The notes beneath the pieces are model-generated. The model was not told the origin of the DNA. It saw only the letters and a program-made list of their open reading frames with translations, and made no database searches. Shown one piece after another: positions 8,668-17,694 of a stretch of 64,000 bases of DNA (the stretch's first letter is position 1; each line of letters starts with the position of its first letter). The stretch is from Desulfogranum japonicum DSM 18378. GTDB taxonomy: Bacteria > Desulfobacterota > Desulfobulbia > Desulfobulbales > Desulfobulbaceae. Location of the stretch: assembly GCF_000429945.1 (NCBI RefSeq), contig NZ_AUCV01000005.1, positions 145,553-209,552 of the forward strand, written 5' to 3'. The translations under genes were made by a program, and so were the position numbers.

Positions 8668-9390
8668 ATGGAACATCCGATATTATTTATTTCAATCATA
8701 CTAGAAAAGCTGGGGCTACCGGTGCCGCATACTGTTACCGGCAGCAACCTGATTGAACAGCTTTGCACGCCATACATGACGTATACCTGGTTGGTTATGG
8801 CTTTCCTGATCATTATCCCTAAGTTGACCATGTCCAAATTGGAGATGGTACCTGGAAGCGGACAGAACTTCTGGGAAGTTATGATTGGTGGACTCATGGA
8901 TTTTTTCACTGAAAATCTTGGTGAGTCCGGAGCCAAAATGCTCTTTCCGATGATGGCCACCTTCTTTTTCTATATCGTGTTGGCCAATATGATTGGACTG
9001 ATTCCAGGTTTTATGTCTCCCACCTCCAACCTGAATATTACCCTCGGGATGACTATCATTGTGTGGTTTACTCATCATTTTCTGGGCTTTAAGCATCATG
9101 GGTTGCATTACTACAAACATTTTATGGGACCCAGTAAAGCCATGGCACCGTTTATGTTCGTGCTTGAAATCATCAGTAACTTGGCACGTCTGATTTCACT
9201 GTCCATGCGTCTTTTCGGAAATATCTTTGCAAAAGAGGTGCTGCTGGCAGTCCTCTTCATGCTGGCAGGCGCTTACTTCGCGCCTCTGCCTATCCTCTGC
9301 CTTGGTGTTCTGGTAAGTATTATCCAGGCGGTTGTTTTTGTATTACTTGCAGTTCTTTACTGCGCCGGTGCCATGGAAGAGGCACACTGA
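8668..9390 (+). CDS. atpB: F0F1 ATP synthase subunit a
   Basis: Subunit a (240 residues) forms the ion half-channels against the c-ring in the inner membrane. The conserved fourth helix SNLARLISLSMRLFGNIFAKEVLL contains the essential Arg (in SMRLFGN), and the last helix region SIIQAVVFVLLAVLYCAGAMEEAH carries the conserved Gln. LANMIGLIPGFMSPTSNLN is also typical. It lies between atpI and atpE. The F1 genes are not in this window, as is common in deltaproteobacteria. Confidence 0.95.
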   Translation: MEHPILFISIILEKLGLPVPHTVTGSNLIEQLCTPYMTYTWLVMAFLIIIPKLTMSKLEMVPGSGQNFWEVMIGGLMDFFTENLGESGAKMLFPMMATFFFYIVLANMIGLIPGFMSPTSNLNITLGMTIIVWFTHHFLGFKHHGLHYYKHFMGPSKAMAPFMFVLEIISNLARLISLSMRLFGNIFAKEVLLAVLFMLAGAYFAPLPILCLGVLVSIIQAVVFVLLAVLYCAGAMEEAH

Positions 9391-9463
9391 TAACGTTATT
9401 ACAGTTTCTGTTCAACAGAGAAGAAGGCCAATATATACTTAATTATTACGGAGGATTTGTACA

Positions 9464-9706
9464 ATGGAAATCGGAACCGCTTTAGTTTGTGTAGGTGCAG
9501 CTTTGAGTATCGGACTTGCTGGTCTTGGTGCTGGTATTGGTATGGGTAATGGTCTGCGTGGCGCTTGTGATGGTGTTGCACGTAACCCAGAAGCTAAAGG
9601 ACCAATCACAACCACCATGATTCTTGGTATGGCTCTTTGTGAGTCCATCGCCATTTACGGTCTGGTTATCGCATTCATCATGCTGTACGCCAACCCACTG
9701 AAGTAG
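9464..9706 (+). CDS. atpE: F0F1 ATP synthase subunit c
   Basis: An 80-residue hairpin protein: two membrane helices joined by the polar loop ARNPEAKG. The ion-binding carboxylate is Glu60 in LCESIAIYG. Ser61 and Tyr65 match positions used by sodium-binding c-rings, but the helix-1 position usually held by Gln in those rings is Met27 here (GIGMGNG), so the sodium signature is incomplete and proton use is more likely. A strong ribosome site (ACGGAGGA) precedes the ATG and a terminator follows. Confidence 0.95.
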   Translation: MEIGTALVCVGAALSIGLAGLGAGIGMGNGLRGACDGVARNPEAKGPITTTMILGMALCESIAIYGLVIAFIMLYANPLK

Positions 9707-9734
9707 TCTAAAAAGGGTACACCTTTTGTTTTAT

Positions 9735-9769
9735 AAGCTGCGGCTTTTTGAGCCGCAGCTTTTTTTTTA
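9735..9769 (+). terminator. Rho-independent terminator after atpE
   Basis: The 11-bp stem AAGCTGCGGCT/AGCCGCAGCTT with a 5-nt loop is followed by a run of about nine T residues. It ends the F0 operon 28 bp after atpE and sits immediately before the next gene's start codon. Confidence 0.92.
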
Positions 9770-9773
9770 TTCC

Positions 9774-10502
9774 ATGAACGATTGTCTGATTTATCCTACG
9801 AAATCGAAGTCCGATCCAATTCTGCCAGGCACAGGCATTTTAGCTGTAAACCCTACAGATGCGGCTACATTGCCTTCCCTTGCCAAAATATACAATTTGT
9901 CCAAATCTTTCCTGTTCCATTCATCCCTTTTCACAGATGAACATTTTTTCATTGCCGGCCCAGCTGTTGGCGCCCCCATGGCAGTGATGACCGCAGAAAA
10001 ATTAATAGCACTGGGCGCAAAACGAATTATCTTGTATGGGTGGTGCGGCTCTTTGTCCCCAAGGATTCCTGCCGGAACCCTTTGTATTCCCACCGGAGCT
10101 ATTTCAGAAGAAGGTACCAGCGCTCATTATATAGGGGATGCGTCATATCTCGCAGATAGAAATCTATCTGCAACTTTAATGGATATGGCTGTGAGTAGTA
10201 TGCCCATATTTGTACAGCATGCCAATGCCTGGACCACTGATGCTCCATATAGGGAAACCAAGGAAAAGGTCCTCCGCTATAATGAGCAGGGAATTGGAGT
10301 TGTTGACATGGAAACCTCGGCCCTGTTCGCGCTGGCTGTCTATCGCAATATTGATTGTGCAGCTGTGCTCTATGTGTCTGATGAGTTATTTCATGAAACC
10401 TGGGTGCCCAAATTTACCCACAAGCAGTTTCGCAAAACAAGCCGTTCGATACTAGAGCAACTTTGCTCCTATCTTTCCAAAACATCTGGAGTATGTGGAT
10501 GA
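9774..10502 (+). CDS. Nucleoside phosphorylase family protein (PNP/UDP type)
   Basis: The 242-residue protein belongs to the PNP_UDP_1 family, which cleaves nucleosides (or related N-glycosides) with phosphate. The phosphate-site stretch IILYGWCGSLSPRIPAGTL and the substrate-site GVVDMETSALFALAVY, with the conserved Met-Glu, are visible. The start at 9774 lies only 4 bp past the T-run of the atpE terminator and has no Shine-Dalgarno; an upstream in-frame ATG at 9726 would place the terminator inside the gene. The last codon overlaps the rimO start (ATGA). The exact substrate is unknown. Confidence 0.82.
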   Translation: MNDCLIYPTKSKSDPILPGTGILAVNPTDAATLPSLAKIYNLSKSFLFHSSLFTDEHFFIAGPAVGAPMAVMTAEKLIALGAKRIILYGWCGSLSPRIPAGTLCIPTGAISEEGTSAHYIGDASYLADRNLSATLMDMAVSSMPIFVQHANAWTTDAPYRETKEKVLRYNEQGIGVVDMETSALFALAVYRNIDCAAVLYVSDELFHETWVPKFTHKQFRKTSRSILEQLCSYLSKTSGVCG

Positions 10503-11839
10503 GGTCTTTACATTTTATCAGCCTTGGCTGTCCCAAAAATCTGGTTGATGCGGAAGTCATGTTGGCTGACCTGGAAAAACACGGATACGGAATAGAAGAA
10601 AATCCTGCAAATGCCGAAATTCTTCTGGTGAATACCTGCGGATTTATACAATCAGCGGTTGAAGAAGCTGTTGATGAAATTCTGGCTATGGCAGCCTTTA
10701 AGGAAGCACGTCAGGAAGTATTGCTGATAGTCTGTGGCTGTATGGTTCAGCGGTATGGTGATAAACTTCGAGAGGCACTGCCGGAAGTTGATCTTTTTCT
10801 GGCCATAGATGATTTTCCACACATAGGGTCAATACTGAATCAGTATATTGCAGGCACACAGAGAGAGTTGGTTGTTCGTTCTTCTACCTATATCATGGAC
10901 GCAACAGTTCCCAGAAAATTATCTACCCCTCATCACCGTTCATATTTGAAAATCACCGAGGGATGCGATAATCACTGTTCCTATTGTATGATCCCTTCTA
11001 TTCGCGGAGATTTACGAAGTCGTTCAATCTCTGATCTTGTTACAGAGGCTCAACATCTGGAAGAAATGGGCGTGCAGGAGTTAACCCTGATAGCTCAGGA
11101 TCTTACAGCTTATGGTAGTGATCGAAAGGATGGTGCTACTCTTGTAAAACTTCTGGAGTCATTGCTGGTCAACTCCACTATCCCATGGTTTCGGTTACTT
11201 TACCTGTATCCCACCGGTGTAAGTGATGAACTGCTCCAGTTGATGGCTAGGCAGTCGCGTATTGTTCCTTACCTTGATATTCCCTTTCAGCATGTCAGCG
11301 ATTCCGTTCTCCATGCCATGAACCGTCCCTATGGTACTCAACTGTTGGATGAACTGGTTACTCGCATACGGGAAACAGTGCCTGATTGTGCGCTCCGTAC
11401 CACATTGATGGTCGGCTTTCCTGGAGAAACAGAAGAAGATGTAGAGTTGATGATTGCCATGCTCAAGAAATGGCAACTCGATCATGTCGGTACCTTTTGT
11501 TTTCAGGCAGAAGAAGGGACTCCTGCAGCCGATTATGAACCCATTGTCCCGGAAGAAGTGCAACAGCAACGCTATGATTTGGTCATGGAGACACAACGAA
11601 GCATCTCGCAGACCCACCTACAGAAATATGTAGGACGGGTTGAACCCGTCCTAATAGAAGGACTAAGTCGGGAAAGTGACCTGCTACTGGAGGGGCGAAC
11701 GCGTTTTCAGGCCCCTGAGATTGACGGCACGGTCTTAATTACCAGCGGTCAGGTAGCCCAGGGGGAAATTGTACCTGTGCGTATCACCGATGCCCACACC
11801 TATGATCTGGTCGGGGAAGTCGTGGACGATGCGACATGA
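10499..11839 (+). CDS. rimO: Ribosomal protein S12 methylthiotransferase RimO
   Basis: RimO is a radical-SAM enzyme with two 4Fe-4S clusters that adds a methylthio group to an Asp of ribosomal protein S12. The N-terminal UPF0004 domain starts with LHFISLGCPKNLVDAE and holds the cluster cysteines (GCPKN, NTCGF, CGCMVQRYG). The radical-SAM triad is CDNHCSYC (Cys156, 160, 163). The LDIPFQHVSDSVL motif and the C-terminal TRAM domain are present. About 446 residues, normal for RimO. The ATG at 10499 overlaps the upstream stop (ATGA) with GGAG at proper distance, so translation is probably coupled. Confidence 0.94.
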   Translation: MRSLHFISLGCPKNLVDAEVMLADLEKHGYGIEENPANAEILLVNTCGFIQSAVEEAVDEILAMAAFKEARQEVLLIVCGCMVQRYGDKLREALPEVDLFLAIDDFPHIGSILNQYIAGTQRELVVRSSTYIMDATVPRKLSTPHHRSYLKITEGCDNHCSYCMIPSIRGDLRSRSISDLVTEAQHLEEMGVQELTLIAQDLTAYGSDRKDGATLVKLLESLLVNSTIPWFRLLYLYPTGVSDELLQLMARQSRIVPYLDIPFQHVSDSVLHAMNRPYGTQLLDELVTRIRETVPDCALRTTLMVGFPGETEEDVELMIAMLKKWQLDHVGTFCFQAEEGTPAADYEPIVPEEVQQQRYDLVMETQRSISQTHLQKYVGRVEPVLIEGLSRESDLLLEGRTRFQAPEIDGTVLITSGQVAQGEIVPVRITDAHTYDLVGEVVDDAT

Positions 11840-11858
11840 GTCTGCCACCAGTGGCTGA

Positions 11859-12140
11859 TTATTTCTCTTTGTTTACTTGTTCCCTCAGGTCTTTACCTAC
11901 CTTAAAAAAAGGAAGCTTTTTAGGGGCCACCTTAATTTTTTCACCGGTTTTGGGATTTCTTCCTGTATATGCGCCATATTCTTTGACCACAAAACTACCA
12001 AATCCACGGATTTCAATAGATTCACCCTTGGCCAATGCATCGCTCATGGTATCAATGATGGTATTGGTGATAGAGGCTGCCTCCCGAATGGGAATGTTCA
12101 TCTCTTCGGCTAAGGCTTCAATTAATTCAGATTTGTTCAT
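11859..12140 (-). CDS. HU/IHF-family DNA-binding protein
   Basis: This 93-residue histone-like protein bends and compacts DNA. The family signature GFGSFVVKEYGAYTGRNPKTGEKIKV, including the beta-arm proline region, and the N-terminal helices MNKSELIEALAEEM are clear. It could be HU or an IHF subunit; sequence alone does not settle this. It lies downstream of rluB on the same strand, convergent with rimO, 20 bp away. Confidence 0.92.
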   Translation of the reverse strand: MNKSELIEALAEEMNIPIREAASITNTIIDTMSDALAKGESIEIRGFGSFVVKEYGAYTGRNPKTGEKIKVAPKKLPFFKVGKDLREQVNKEK

Positions 12141-12258
12141 ATGTTATGTCTCCCCTCACTTTTGGGTCAGTTATCCTCAATGGTTATGGGTGTATTCCCC
12201 GGACACCCATATACTAAAAAGTATGCAATAGTAACAACTTCTATTAAGCTATAAAAAT

Positions 12259-13026
12259 TTAAGCAGGTATGTTTTTGATTGTAAAGGGAATTTTACCAGA
12301 AAAAATTTTTTTTAAATCTCGAAGAGATAGGGTCCTGTATTCTCCTGGTGCTAGCGCTCCAAGCGTCAATTGGCCATACGCTGTGCGTTTTAAATGTGCG
12401 ACCGGATGCCCAATTGCCTGAAACATTTTACGAACCTGTCTTTTTTTGCCCTCATGGATAATGATTTCTATCCTTGTTTTTCCCTTAAGCTGCTTGAGAA
12501 TACGAAGTCTGGCTGGTGCAGTTTTTCGTCCTTCCAATAGGATTCCAGAGGAAAGGTTTTGCAAACTGCTTCCACTTGGTTTACCTGTCACGGTAGCCAC
12601 GTAGGTTTTTTTTACCTCATATTTGGGATGAAGAATGTAATTGCCTAATTCTCCATCATTGGTCATCAGTAAAGCGCCTTCCGTATCAAGATCCAGCCGA
12701 CCAACGGGAAAAAGACGGGCATCTATGTCCTTTATCAAGTCTGATACGATGGGGCGACCCTGAGGGTCTGACAAGGTTGTTACATATCCGCGTGGTTTAT
12801 TTAGCAGAATGTAAATTTTCTGTTCTTCCTTTACAGGGTTGCCATCCACGGTGATCGTATCGCAGAGAGGATCGACTTTGTATCCCATTTGGATCACTGT
12901 CTGTCCATTGACCTGAACTCTTCCCTCTGCTATCAATGATTCAGCCTCTCGTCTGGAGCAGACTCCTGAACTGGCTATTATTTTCTGTAGGCGGTATAAA
13001 CTGCCGGTCTGTTTTTGTGCACTCAT
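12259..13026 (-). CDS. rluB: Pseudouridine synthase RluB-type (RsuA/RluB/E/F family)
   Basis: This 255-residue enzyme isomerizes a specific uridine, probably in 23S rRNA. It begins with an S4 RNA-binding domain (LQKIIASSGVCSRREAESLIAEGRVQVNG) and continues with the catalytic domain, where GRLDLDTEGALLMTNDG contains the catalytic Asp. EGKKRQVRKMFQAIGHPV is the family's C-terminal motif. Length fits RluB better than short RluE. It lies 10 bp downstream of ubiD and is probably in the same leftward transcript. Confidence 0.88.
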   Translation of the reverse strand: MSAQKQTGSLYRLQKIIASSGVCSRREAESLIAEGRVQVNGQTVIQMGYKVDPLCDTITVDGNPVKEEQKIYILLNKPRGYVTTLSDPQGRPIVSDLIKDIDARLFPVGRLDLDTEGALLMTNDGELGNYILHPKYEVKKTYVATVTGKPSGSSLQNLSSGILLEGRKTAPARLRILKQLKGKTRIEIIIHEGKKRQVRKMFQAIGHPVAHLKRTAYGQLTLGALAPGEYRTLSLRDLKKIFSGKIPFTIKNIPA

Positions 13027-13036
13027 TCCCTGATAT

Positions 13037-14809
13037 TCAACGCAAGGATGCCGGCAGGATAGCGTGTATTTTTCCGTCTACCAGCTTTTTGGTGGCTTCA
13101 TCCACTTCGAGGACATCTGTGTACCATGGTTTCATCCGACAGTCAAAAACAATGGGTGGTTCGAGGCCAACATGATAGCGTTGAACAACCTGGGATGCTC
13201 CGTGAATGTCATTGGCCGGTTCGAACCGGGTGAAAAACGTCCAGAGAAATTCTTGAAGGTTCAAGGTTGCTTCTCTGGTGGAGTCAACCAGGAGAATCAC
13301 TGGCCATGTTTTTACACCTGGATGTCTTGCAAGTCGTTGGCCAAGGTCAGGTGTGCTTTCATAGGACGGTCCTTGAACCACCAGGGTACCTGGCAGGTAA
13401 ACATGGGGTTCATTGCATTCTTCGGGAAGACTTCCATTGAATTCACGAGGGAGATCGCGTATTTTTTCCCTGCCAAGGCCAAGCATCATTGCTTTGGAGC
13501 CCTTGTTCACAGAGGGACCTGTATAATCAAGAGTATCCTGGGACACGTTGGCAAAGATAAACAGGTCGCGATCCCATTGAATCCTTTCCAGAATATGGGG
13601 CCACAGTACCGGGAAATCACTGACATCAATGGCGCCATCGGTAGCCAGGAGAAACTTGGTCAGGCTAAGTTGACCTTCACCCAGGATACGCAAGCCTGCG
13701 GCAAAGGCCTCCCTTGGGTAGCGATCGGTCACTCTGGCTGCAGCTAAACAATGAAATCCTGTTTCTCCGAATGTTTTCAGTTGCTGCACTCCTTTCATAA
13801 CCAGTGGAAAAAGCGGACTGAGGAGTTCCTGCAGGAAATCGCCGATAAAAAAGTCTTCCTGACGGGGTCTTCCCACTATGGTCGCCGGATAAATTGCATC
13901 CGTGCGGTGATACATGTGCGTGGTCTGGAAAACAGGGTAGTCGTGCTGTAGAGAATTATAGCCGTAATGATCACCAAACGGGCCTTCAGGGCGTCTGATT
14001 TTTGGAGGAACCATCCCTTTTATGGCAAATTCCGCTTCACTGACAAGGTCATATCCTCCCCTTGGGTCGTGTACCATATCGAGTTTTTTTCCCTGCAATA
14101 GAGAAGCCAGGACCAGTTCCGGAATATTTTCAGGCAATGGCGCGATAGCAGCGAGCATCAAGGCTGGAGGCCCACCAATGTAAAGGGTCATGGGAAGAGC
14201 CTGATTCAGACGTTCAGCTTCAAAATAATGGAATCCTCCACCTTTATGGATCTGCCAGTGGATGCCTGTGGTTGTATCATCAAAGCGCTGTATACGATAC
14301 ATCCCTAGATTGTGTCCATGGTTTTCAGGGTGCTCTGTATACACAAGGGGCAGGGTTACAAATGGGCCGCCATCGGAATGCCATGATGTCAGCATGGGAA
14401 GCTCGGTAAGTCGGGATGGGGCCATGCAATTTTCTAATATGGGGCCTTTTTTCCGTGTTTTCATGCCCAGCTTCACCCCTTTCGTAAAAAGAGACCGGGC
14501 GTCCCAGAGAGTGGAAAGCTTTGGCGGCATGGAGCTCTCAACCAGGTTAACCATTTGCTGGACAAATTGTACAGGTTCCTTGCCAAAAGCAAGTTCCAGT
14601 CTCTGGTTAGTACCAAACAGATTGGTTACAACCGGAAACCTGGAGCCTTTGACATTGGTAAAGAGGAGGGCGGGACCGCCTTGGGAAATGACCCGACGAT
14701 GGATTTCTGCGATTTCCAGGTAGGGGTCAACCTCTGCATCAATGGTGAGAAGCTGGTTGTTTTGTTTTAGCAGATCAATATAGGAACGTAGATTGTACAA
14801 TGGTGGCAT
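13037..14809 (-). CDS. ubiD: UbiD-family decarboxylase
   Basis: UbiD enzymes use prenylated FMN to decarboxylate aromatic or unsaturated acids, for example in menaquinone or ubiquinone synthesis. The 590-residue protein contains NLGMYRIQRFDDTTTGIHWQ (prFMN/metal region) and the conserved RRPEGPFGDHYGYNS segment. Its length is close to menaquinone-type decarboxylases, longer than E. coli UbiD (about 500). No UbiX flavin prenyltransferase gene is adjacent. For a likely menaquinone-using anaerobe a quinone role is the best guess, but other substrates are possible. Confidence 0.87.
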   Translation of the reverse strand: MPPLYNLRSYIDLLKQNNQLLTIDAEVDPYLEIAEIHRRVISQGGPALLFTNVKGSRFPVVTNLFGTNQRLELAFGKEPVQFVQQMVNLVESSMPPKLSTLWDARSLFTKGVKLGMKTRKKGPILENCMAPSRLTELPMLTSWHSDGGPFVTLPLVYTEHPENHGHNLGMYRIQRFDDTTTGIHWQIHKGGGFHYFEAERLNQALPMTLYIGGPPALMLAAIAPLPENIPELVLASLLQGKKLDMVHDPRGGYDLVSEAEFAIKGMVPPKIRRPEGPFGDHYGYNSLQHDYPVFQTTHMYHRTDAIYPATIVGRPRQEDFFIGDFLQELLSPLFPLVMKGVQQLKTFGETGFHCLAAARVTDRYPREAFAAGLRILGEGQLSLTKFLLATDGAIDVSDFPVLWPHILERIQWDRDLFIFANVSQDTLDYTGPSVNKGSKAMMLGLGREKIRDLPREFNGSLPEECNEPHVYLPGTLVVQGPSYESTPDLGQRLARHPGVKTWPVILLVDSTREATLNLQEFLWTFFTRFEPANDIHGASQVVQRYHVGLEPPIVFDCRMKPWYTDVLEVDEATKKLVDGKIHAILPASLR

Positions 14810-14835
14810 GGCAATTATGTAAAAAATCTGGGAGG

Positions 14836-15051
14836 TTAATGGTGGTGATCTGGATCGTCTAAAAACAGGGCGTGATATTCCTGTTCGCTGAAATGAGCAC
14901 GCATAACCGCCATGAGGGTGTCGACAATGGCGTTAATTTCCTCGTCGGTCATACGGGGGATAAGTTGTGTTAGAAGTTCTTCTTTACTGAACTGCTGTAG
15001 GAATTCACGTAGTGAATTTTCATCTGTTTCTCTGTCAAAACCAAATATCAT
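14836..15051 (-). CDS. Small acidic hypothetical protein
   Basis: A 71-residue acidic protein I do not recognise. Predicted helical stretches are ENSLREFLQQFSKEELLTQLI and TDEEINAIVDTLMAVMRAHFSE, and it ends in DPDHHH, a possible metal-binding tail. It lies 26 bp upstream of ubiD on the same strand in a tightly packed run, which supports it being real. Confidence 0.55.
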   Translation of the reverse strand: MIFGFDRETDENSLREFLQQFSKEELLTQLIPRMTDEEINAIVDTLMAVMRAHFSEQEYHALFLDDPDHHH

Positions 15052-15151
15052 GTCAGGCTGTTTTCTTGTAGGTCAGAATATCGTGTGTCGGCACAGGTCA
15101 GCGAATGGATACCGTTACAGACCTGCGTAGATAGATTCCCGTTGGCGGTAT

Positions 15152-15553
15152 TTATGCTGTCAGGATCTGCCACCAGAGTTTTCTGCTCCGGGGGCCATCG
15201 TATTCGCAGAAGAATATCCTCTGCCAGGTACCAAGTTTCAGGCTTCCGTTTTCAATACATACATTTACAGAACTACCGGTCAAGGTTGCCATCATATGGG
15301 AGGGTGAGTTGCCCTCTCTGTGTCTGTATGGATAATCCCGAGGAACCATTTGTTGAAAGACCCCGACGAGGTCTTTCTGTACATCGGGGTCAGCGCCTTC
15401 ATTTATGGTAATACCTGCAGTGGTGTGCGGATTAAAGACCGTACAGAGCCCGGAGTGAATCCGGTTATGCTGCACAATGGCTGCAATCTCTGCGGTAACA
15501 TCGATCATTTCCATATGTGATCGAGTAGTTACCGACAATTCCCCACTCAGCAT
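15152..15553 (-). CDS. yjbQ: YjbQ family protein (UPF0047)
   Basis: This 133-residue protein belongs to the UPF0047/YjbQ family, small beta-rich proteins with weak thiamine-phosphate-synthase activity reported in E. coli. The family patterns NPHTTAGITINEGADPDV, GNSPSHMMATLTGSS and GTWQRIFFCEYDGPRSRKL are all present at the normal length. It sits in the leftward run between the glycine-zipper lipoprotein and the small unknown gene. Confidence 0.88.
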   Translation of the reverse strand: MLSGELSVTTRSHMEMIDVTAEIAAIVQHNRIHSGLCTVFNPHTTAGITINEGADPDVQKDLVGVFQQMVPRDYPYRHREGNSPSHMMATLTGSSVNVCIENGSLKLGTWQRIFFCEYDGPRSRKLWWQILTA

Positions 15554-15571
15554 TATAAACCTCCAGAAGTG

Positions 15572-16012
15572 TTATTGCAGTTGCCACTGGCCATATTGGT
15601 CTCTGCATGCAGTGGTGTTGGTTATTTCACGTTTACCGTCAATGATGGCTTCGATTTGAGCCTTACGGCATGGGGAACCACCAGCATTTTGATAAGCAGG
15701 CTGTGGCGTGACCATGTACTGGCTGCCTGTATCGGGATTCACCCAGGATGACGGCTGGTTGGACATTCCACGCTCATATACGTGGTTTAATTGTTCTTTA
15801 TCGTATTTGTCCATCTCGTTGCCCACAATATAGCCCAGCATAGTGCCCACGGCGGCACCTATGAGCGTGGCTTCCGTATTGTGGCCGATAGCCTGTCCAA
15901 TAAGAGCACCGCCGGCAGCACCCCCAAGTGCACCGGTCTGGCCTTTGTTCATATTCGCACATGAAGTCAGGAGGCATAATCCGACCAAGGTTAGCGCTGT
16001 GTACAGTTTCAT
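15572..16012 (-). CDS. Glycine-zipper outer-membrane lipoprotein (17-kDa antigen-like)
   Basis: A 146-residue lipoprotein: signal MKLYTALTLVGLCLLTSC with the lipobox Cys at residue 18, then a glycine-zipper segment (GALGGAAGGALIGQAIGHN...AAVGTMLGYIVGNEMD) and a C-terminal part with two cysteines (SPCRKAQ, TTACRDQ). Such proteins associate with the outer membrane; their role is not firmly known. The start at 16012 follows AAGGAGAAAACC; a longer frame begins inside rmuC. The repeat AIGHNTEATLIG is typical of the family. Confidence 0.82.
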   Translation of the reverse strand: MKLYTALTLVGLCLLTSCANMNKGQTGALGGAAGGALIGQAIGHNTEATLIGAAVGTMLGYIVGNEMDKYDKEQLNHVYERGMSNQPSSWVNPDTGSQYMVTPQPAYQNAGGSPCRKAQIEAIIDGKREITNTTACRDQYGQWQLQ

Positions 16013-16022
16013 GGTTTTCTCC

Positions 16023-17390
16023 TTATGATAGAGTATGATTAATTTCCTGAAGAACATCATCCAGCTTACGGTTAGTCTGCACACCCAGTTCCCGGAGTTG
16101 CTCTGTACGGGATATCAGGTTCCCCTGACCAGTGCTTATCCTTTTGTGAGCAGTCTGCCAGGCCTGCTGAGTTTGGTTGAGGCGCTGGCCGATTTCTTCA
16201 AATGATTCCACAAAACCTACGAACTTATCATATAAACTGCCTGCCTGTTTGGCAATGATTAAGCCGTTGCGATTCTGCTTATCAAGTCGCCACAGATAAT
16301 GAACTGTTCGCAGGATCGCCAGAAGTGTTGAAGGGCTGCAGAGGATAATATTTTTACGCATGGCTGTATGCAAAAGAGTACTGCCGTGCTCTACAACCAT
16401 ATGGAATGCTCCCTCAACAGGAATAAATAATAAGACAAAGTCCAACGTCTGTATTCCTTCCAGTTGGTGGTAATTTTTTTTTGCCAGGCCCACCACATGC
16501 CTTCTTACAGAGTCCAGGTGAGCTGTTATATGCTGTTTTCTTTTCTCTGTATCTGTTTCAGCATATGCTCTGGTAAATGCCTTGAGCGATACTTTGGAAT
16601 CAATGACCACATCCCGTTTTCCAGGAAGATGAACGATAATATCCGGTTGACGTCTTGCTCCAAGCTCGTTCTGCAGATTGACCTGTGTCTCAAATTCCAC
16701 GCCTTTTCTCAGCCCGCATTGCTCCAATAAGGATTCCAGGAGTACTTCCCCCCATTGCCCCTGAAGTTTCGTTTTGCCTTTCAGAGCCTGGGTTAGGTTG
16801 ATGGCATCCGTACTGATTCGCTGGTTAAGGCTTTTTAGATGTTCTATTTCTTTCAGCAGTCCCTGTCTGTCTTTGCTTTCCTTGTCATAAATATCGTCAA
16901 CCCGATGCTTGAAAGTAACCAGTTGTTCACTGAATGGTTGCAGCATGAGTTTGAGCGTGGATTCATGATTATGGTTAATCAGATTGCTTTTTTCAGTCAG
17001 AATTTCACTGGCCAGGAGTTCAAACCGTTGTTCGATCTGGTTTTTATTCGCTTCCAGCAAATAATCACGTTCAGAAACAATGGCCTCCATCCCCTGCAGT
17101 TTTGCTTCAAGTGCCGCATTTTCGCGACTGAGTTGCTGGTTTTCCCTGGTAAGCCGTTGTTCATCCCGCTTGATTTGTTCGAATGCCTGTTCACAGGACC
17201 GTGTCGTAGCTTCAGCCTGTTGCAGCCGCAGTTCGTTAACCAGCAGTTCCCTTTTGCTCTTGCCCAAGACTATAATGAGCAGAATAAGGACCAGCAGCGC
17301 TCCAACACAAAAGCCTGTAAGGGCGGATATAGAGTCTATATGCTGGAAATACTGGTTAAAGGTCTGCACGAAATGGTTTGTCGTCGCCAC
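16023..17390 (-). CDS. rmuC: DNA recombination protein RmuC homolog
   Basis: RmuC-family proteins limit DNA rearrangements at inverted repeats; the domain has a nuclease-like fold. The 455-residue protein has an N-terminal membrane helix (about residues 22-43, GFCVGALLVLILLIIVLG), a long coiled coil, and the RmuC domain with KLQGQWGEVLLESLLEQCGLRKG, QPDIIVHLPGKRDVVIDSKVSL and FVLLFIPVEGAF. The start is GTG at 17390, directly abutting the cbpM stop codon. Confidence 0.92.
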   Translation of the reverse strand: MATTNHFVQTFNQYFQHIDSISALTGFCVGALLVLILLIIVLGKSKRELLVNELRLQQAEATTRSCEQAFEQIKRDEQRLTRENQQLSRENAALEAKLQGMEAIVSERDYLLEANKNQIEQRFELLASEILTEKSNLINHNHESTLKLMLQPFSEQLVTFKHRVDDIYDKESKDRQGLLKEIEHLKSLNQRISTDAINLTQALKGKTKLQGQWGEVLLESLLEQCGLRKGVEFETQVNLQNELGARRQPDIIVHLPGKRDVVIDSKVSLKAFTRAYAETDTEKRKQHITAHLDSVRRHVVGLAKKNYHQLEGIQTLDFVLLFIPVEGAFHMVVEHGSTLLHTAMRKNIILCSPSTLLAILRTVHYLWRLDKQNRNGLIIAKQAGSLYDKFVGFVESFEEIGQRLNQTQQAWQTAHKRISTGQGNLISRTEQLRELGVQTNRKLDDVLQEINHTLS

Positions 17391-17693
17391 TTATCTCCGA
17401 CGCCTGCGCTGTTTCAGGTCCTCCAATTCATCTAGCAAATCTAATGCCAGAGCACATCCTGGCAGGTTAACACGCAGGTCATGATGTAATCTCAGGGCAG
17501 TCTGGACACGTTTTATTTCCACAGCAGTAAAACGCCACTCCATGGGGGCAGGTTCAATGGGGTGGATAACACCCTCTTCAATCATTTCGTGCAGCAGTTC
17601 CGCTGTGACTCCGCAGAGACGGCACATATCCACAAGGCTGCAACGCAGATCCTCGTCTAGAACGGTCCCTTCCAGGTAATGAATTTTTCCCAT
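17391..17693 (-). CDS. cbpM: Chaperone modulator CbpM
   Basis: CbpM is a MerR-like helix-turn-helix protein that binds the J-domain of CbpA and inhibits it. The 100-residue product has the expected helices (SLVDMCRLCGVTAELLHEMIEEGVIHP; VEIKRVQTALRLHHDLRVNLPGCALALDLLDEL). It begins 2 bp after the cbpA stop, the standard operon partner, and abuts rmuC downstream. Confidence 0.85.
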   Translation of the reverse strand: MGKIHYLEGTVLDEDLRCSLVDMCRLCGVTAELLHEMIEEGVIHPIEPAPMEWRFTAVEIKRVQTALRLHHDLRVNLPGCALALDLLDELEDLKQRRRRR

Positions 17694-17694
17694 G

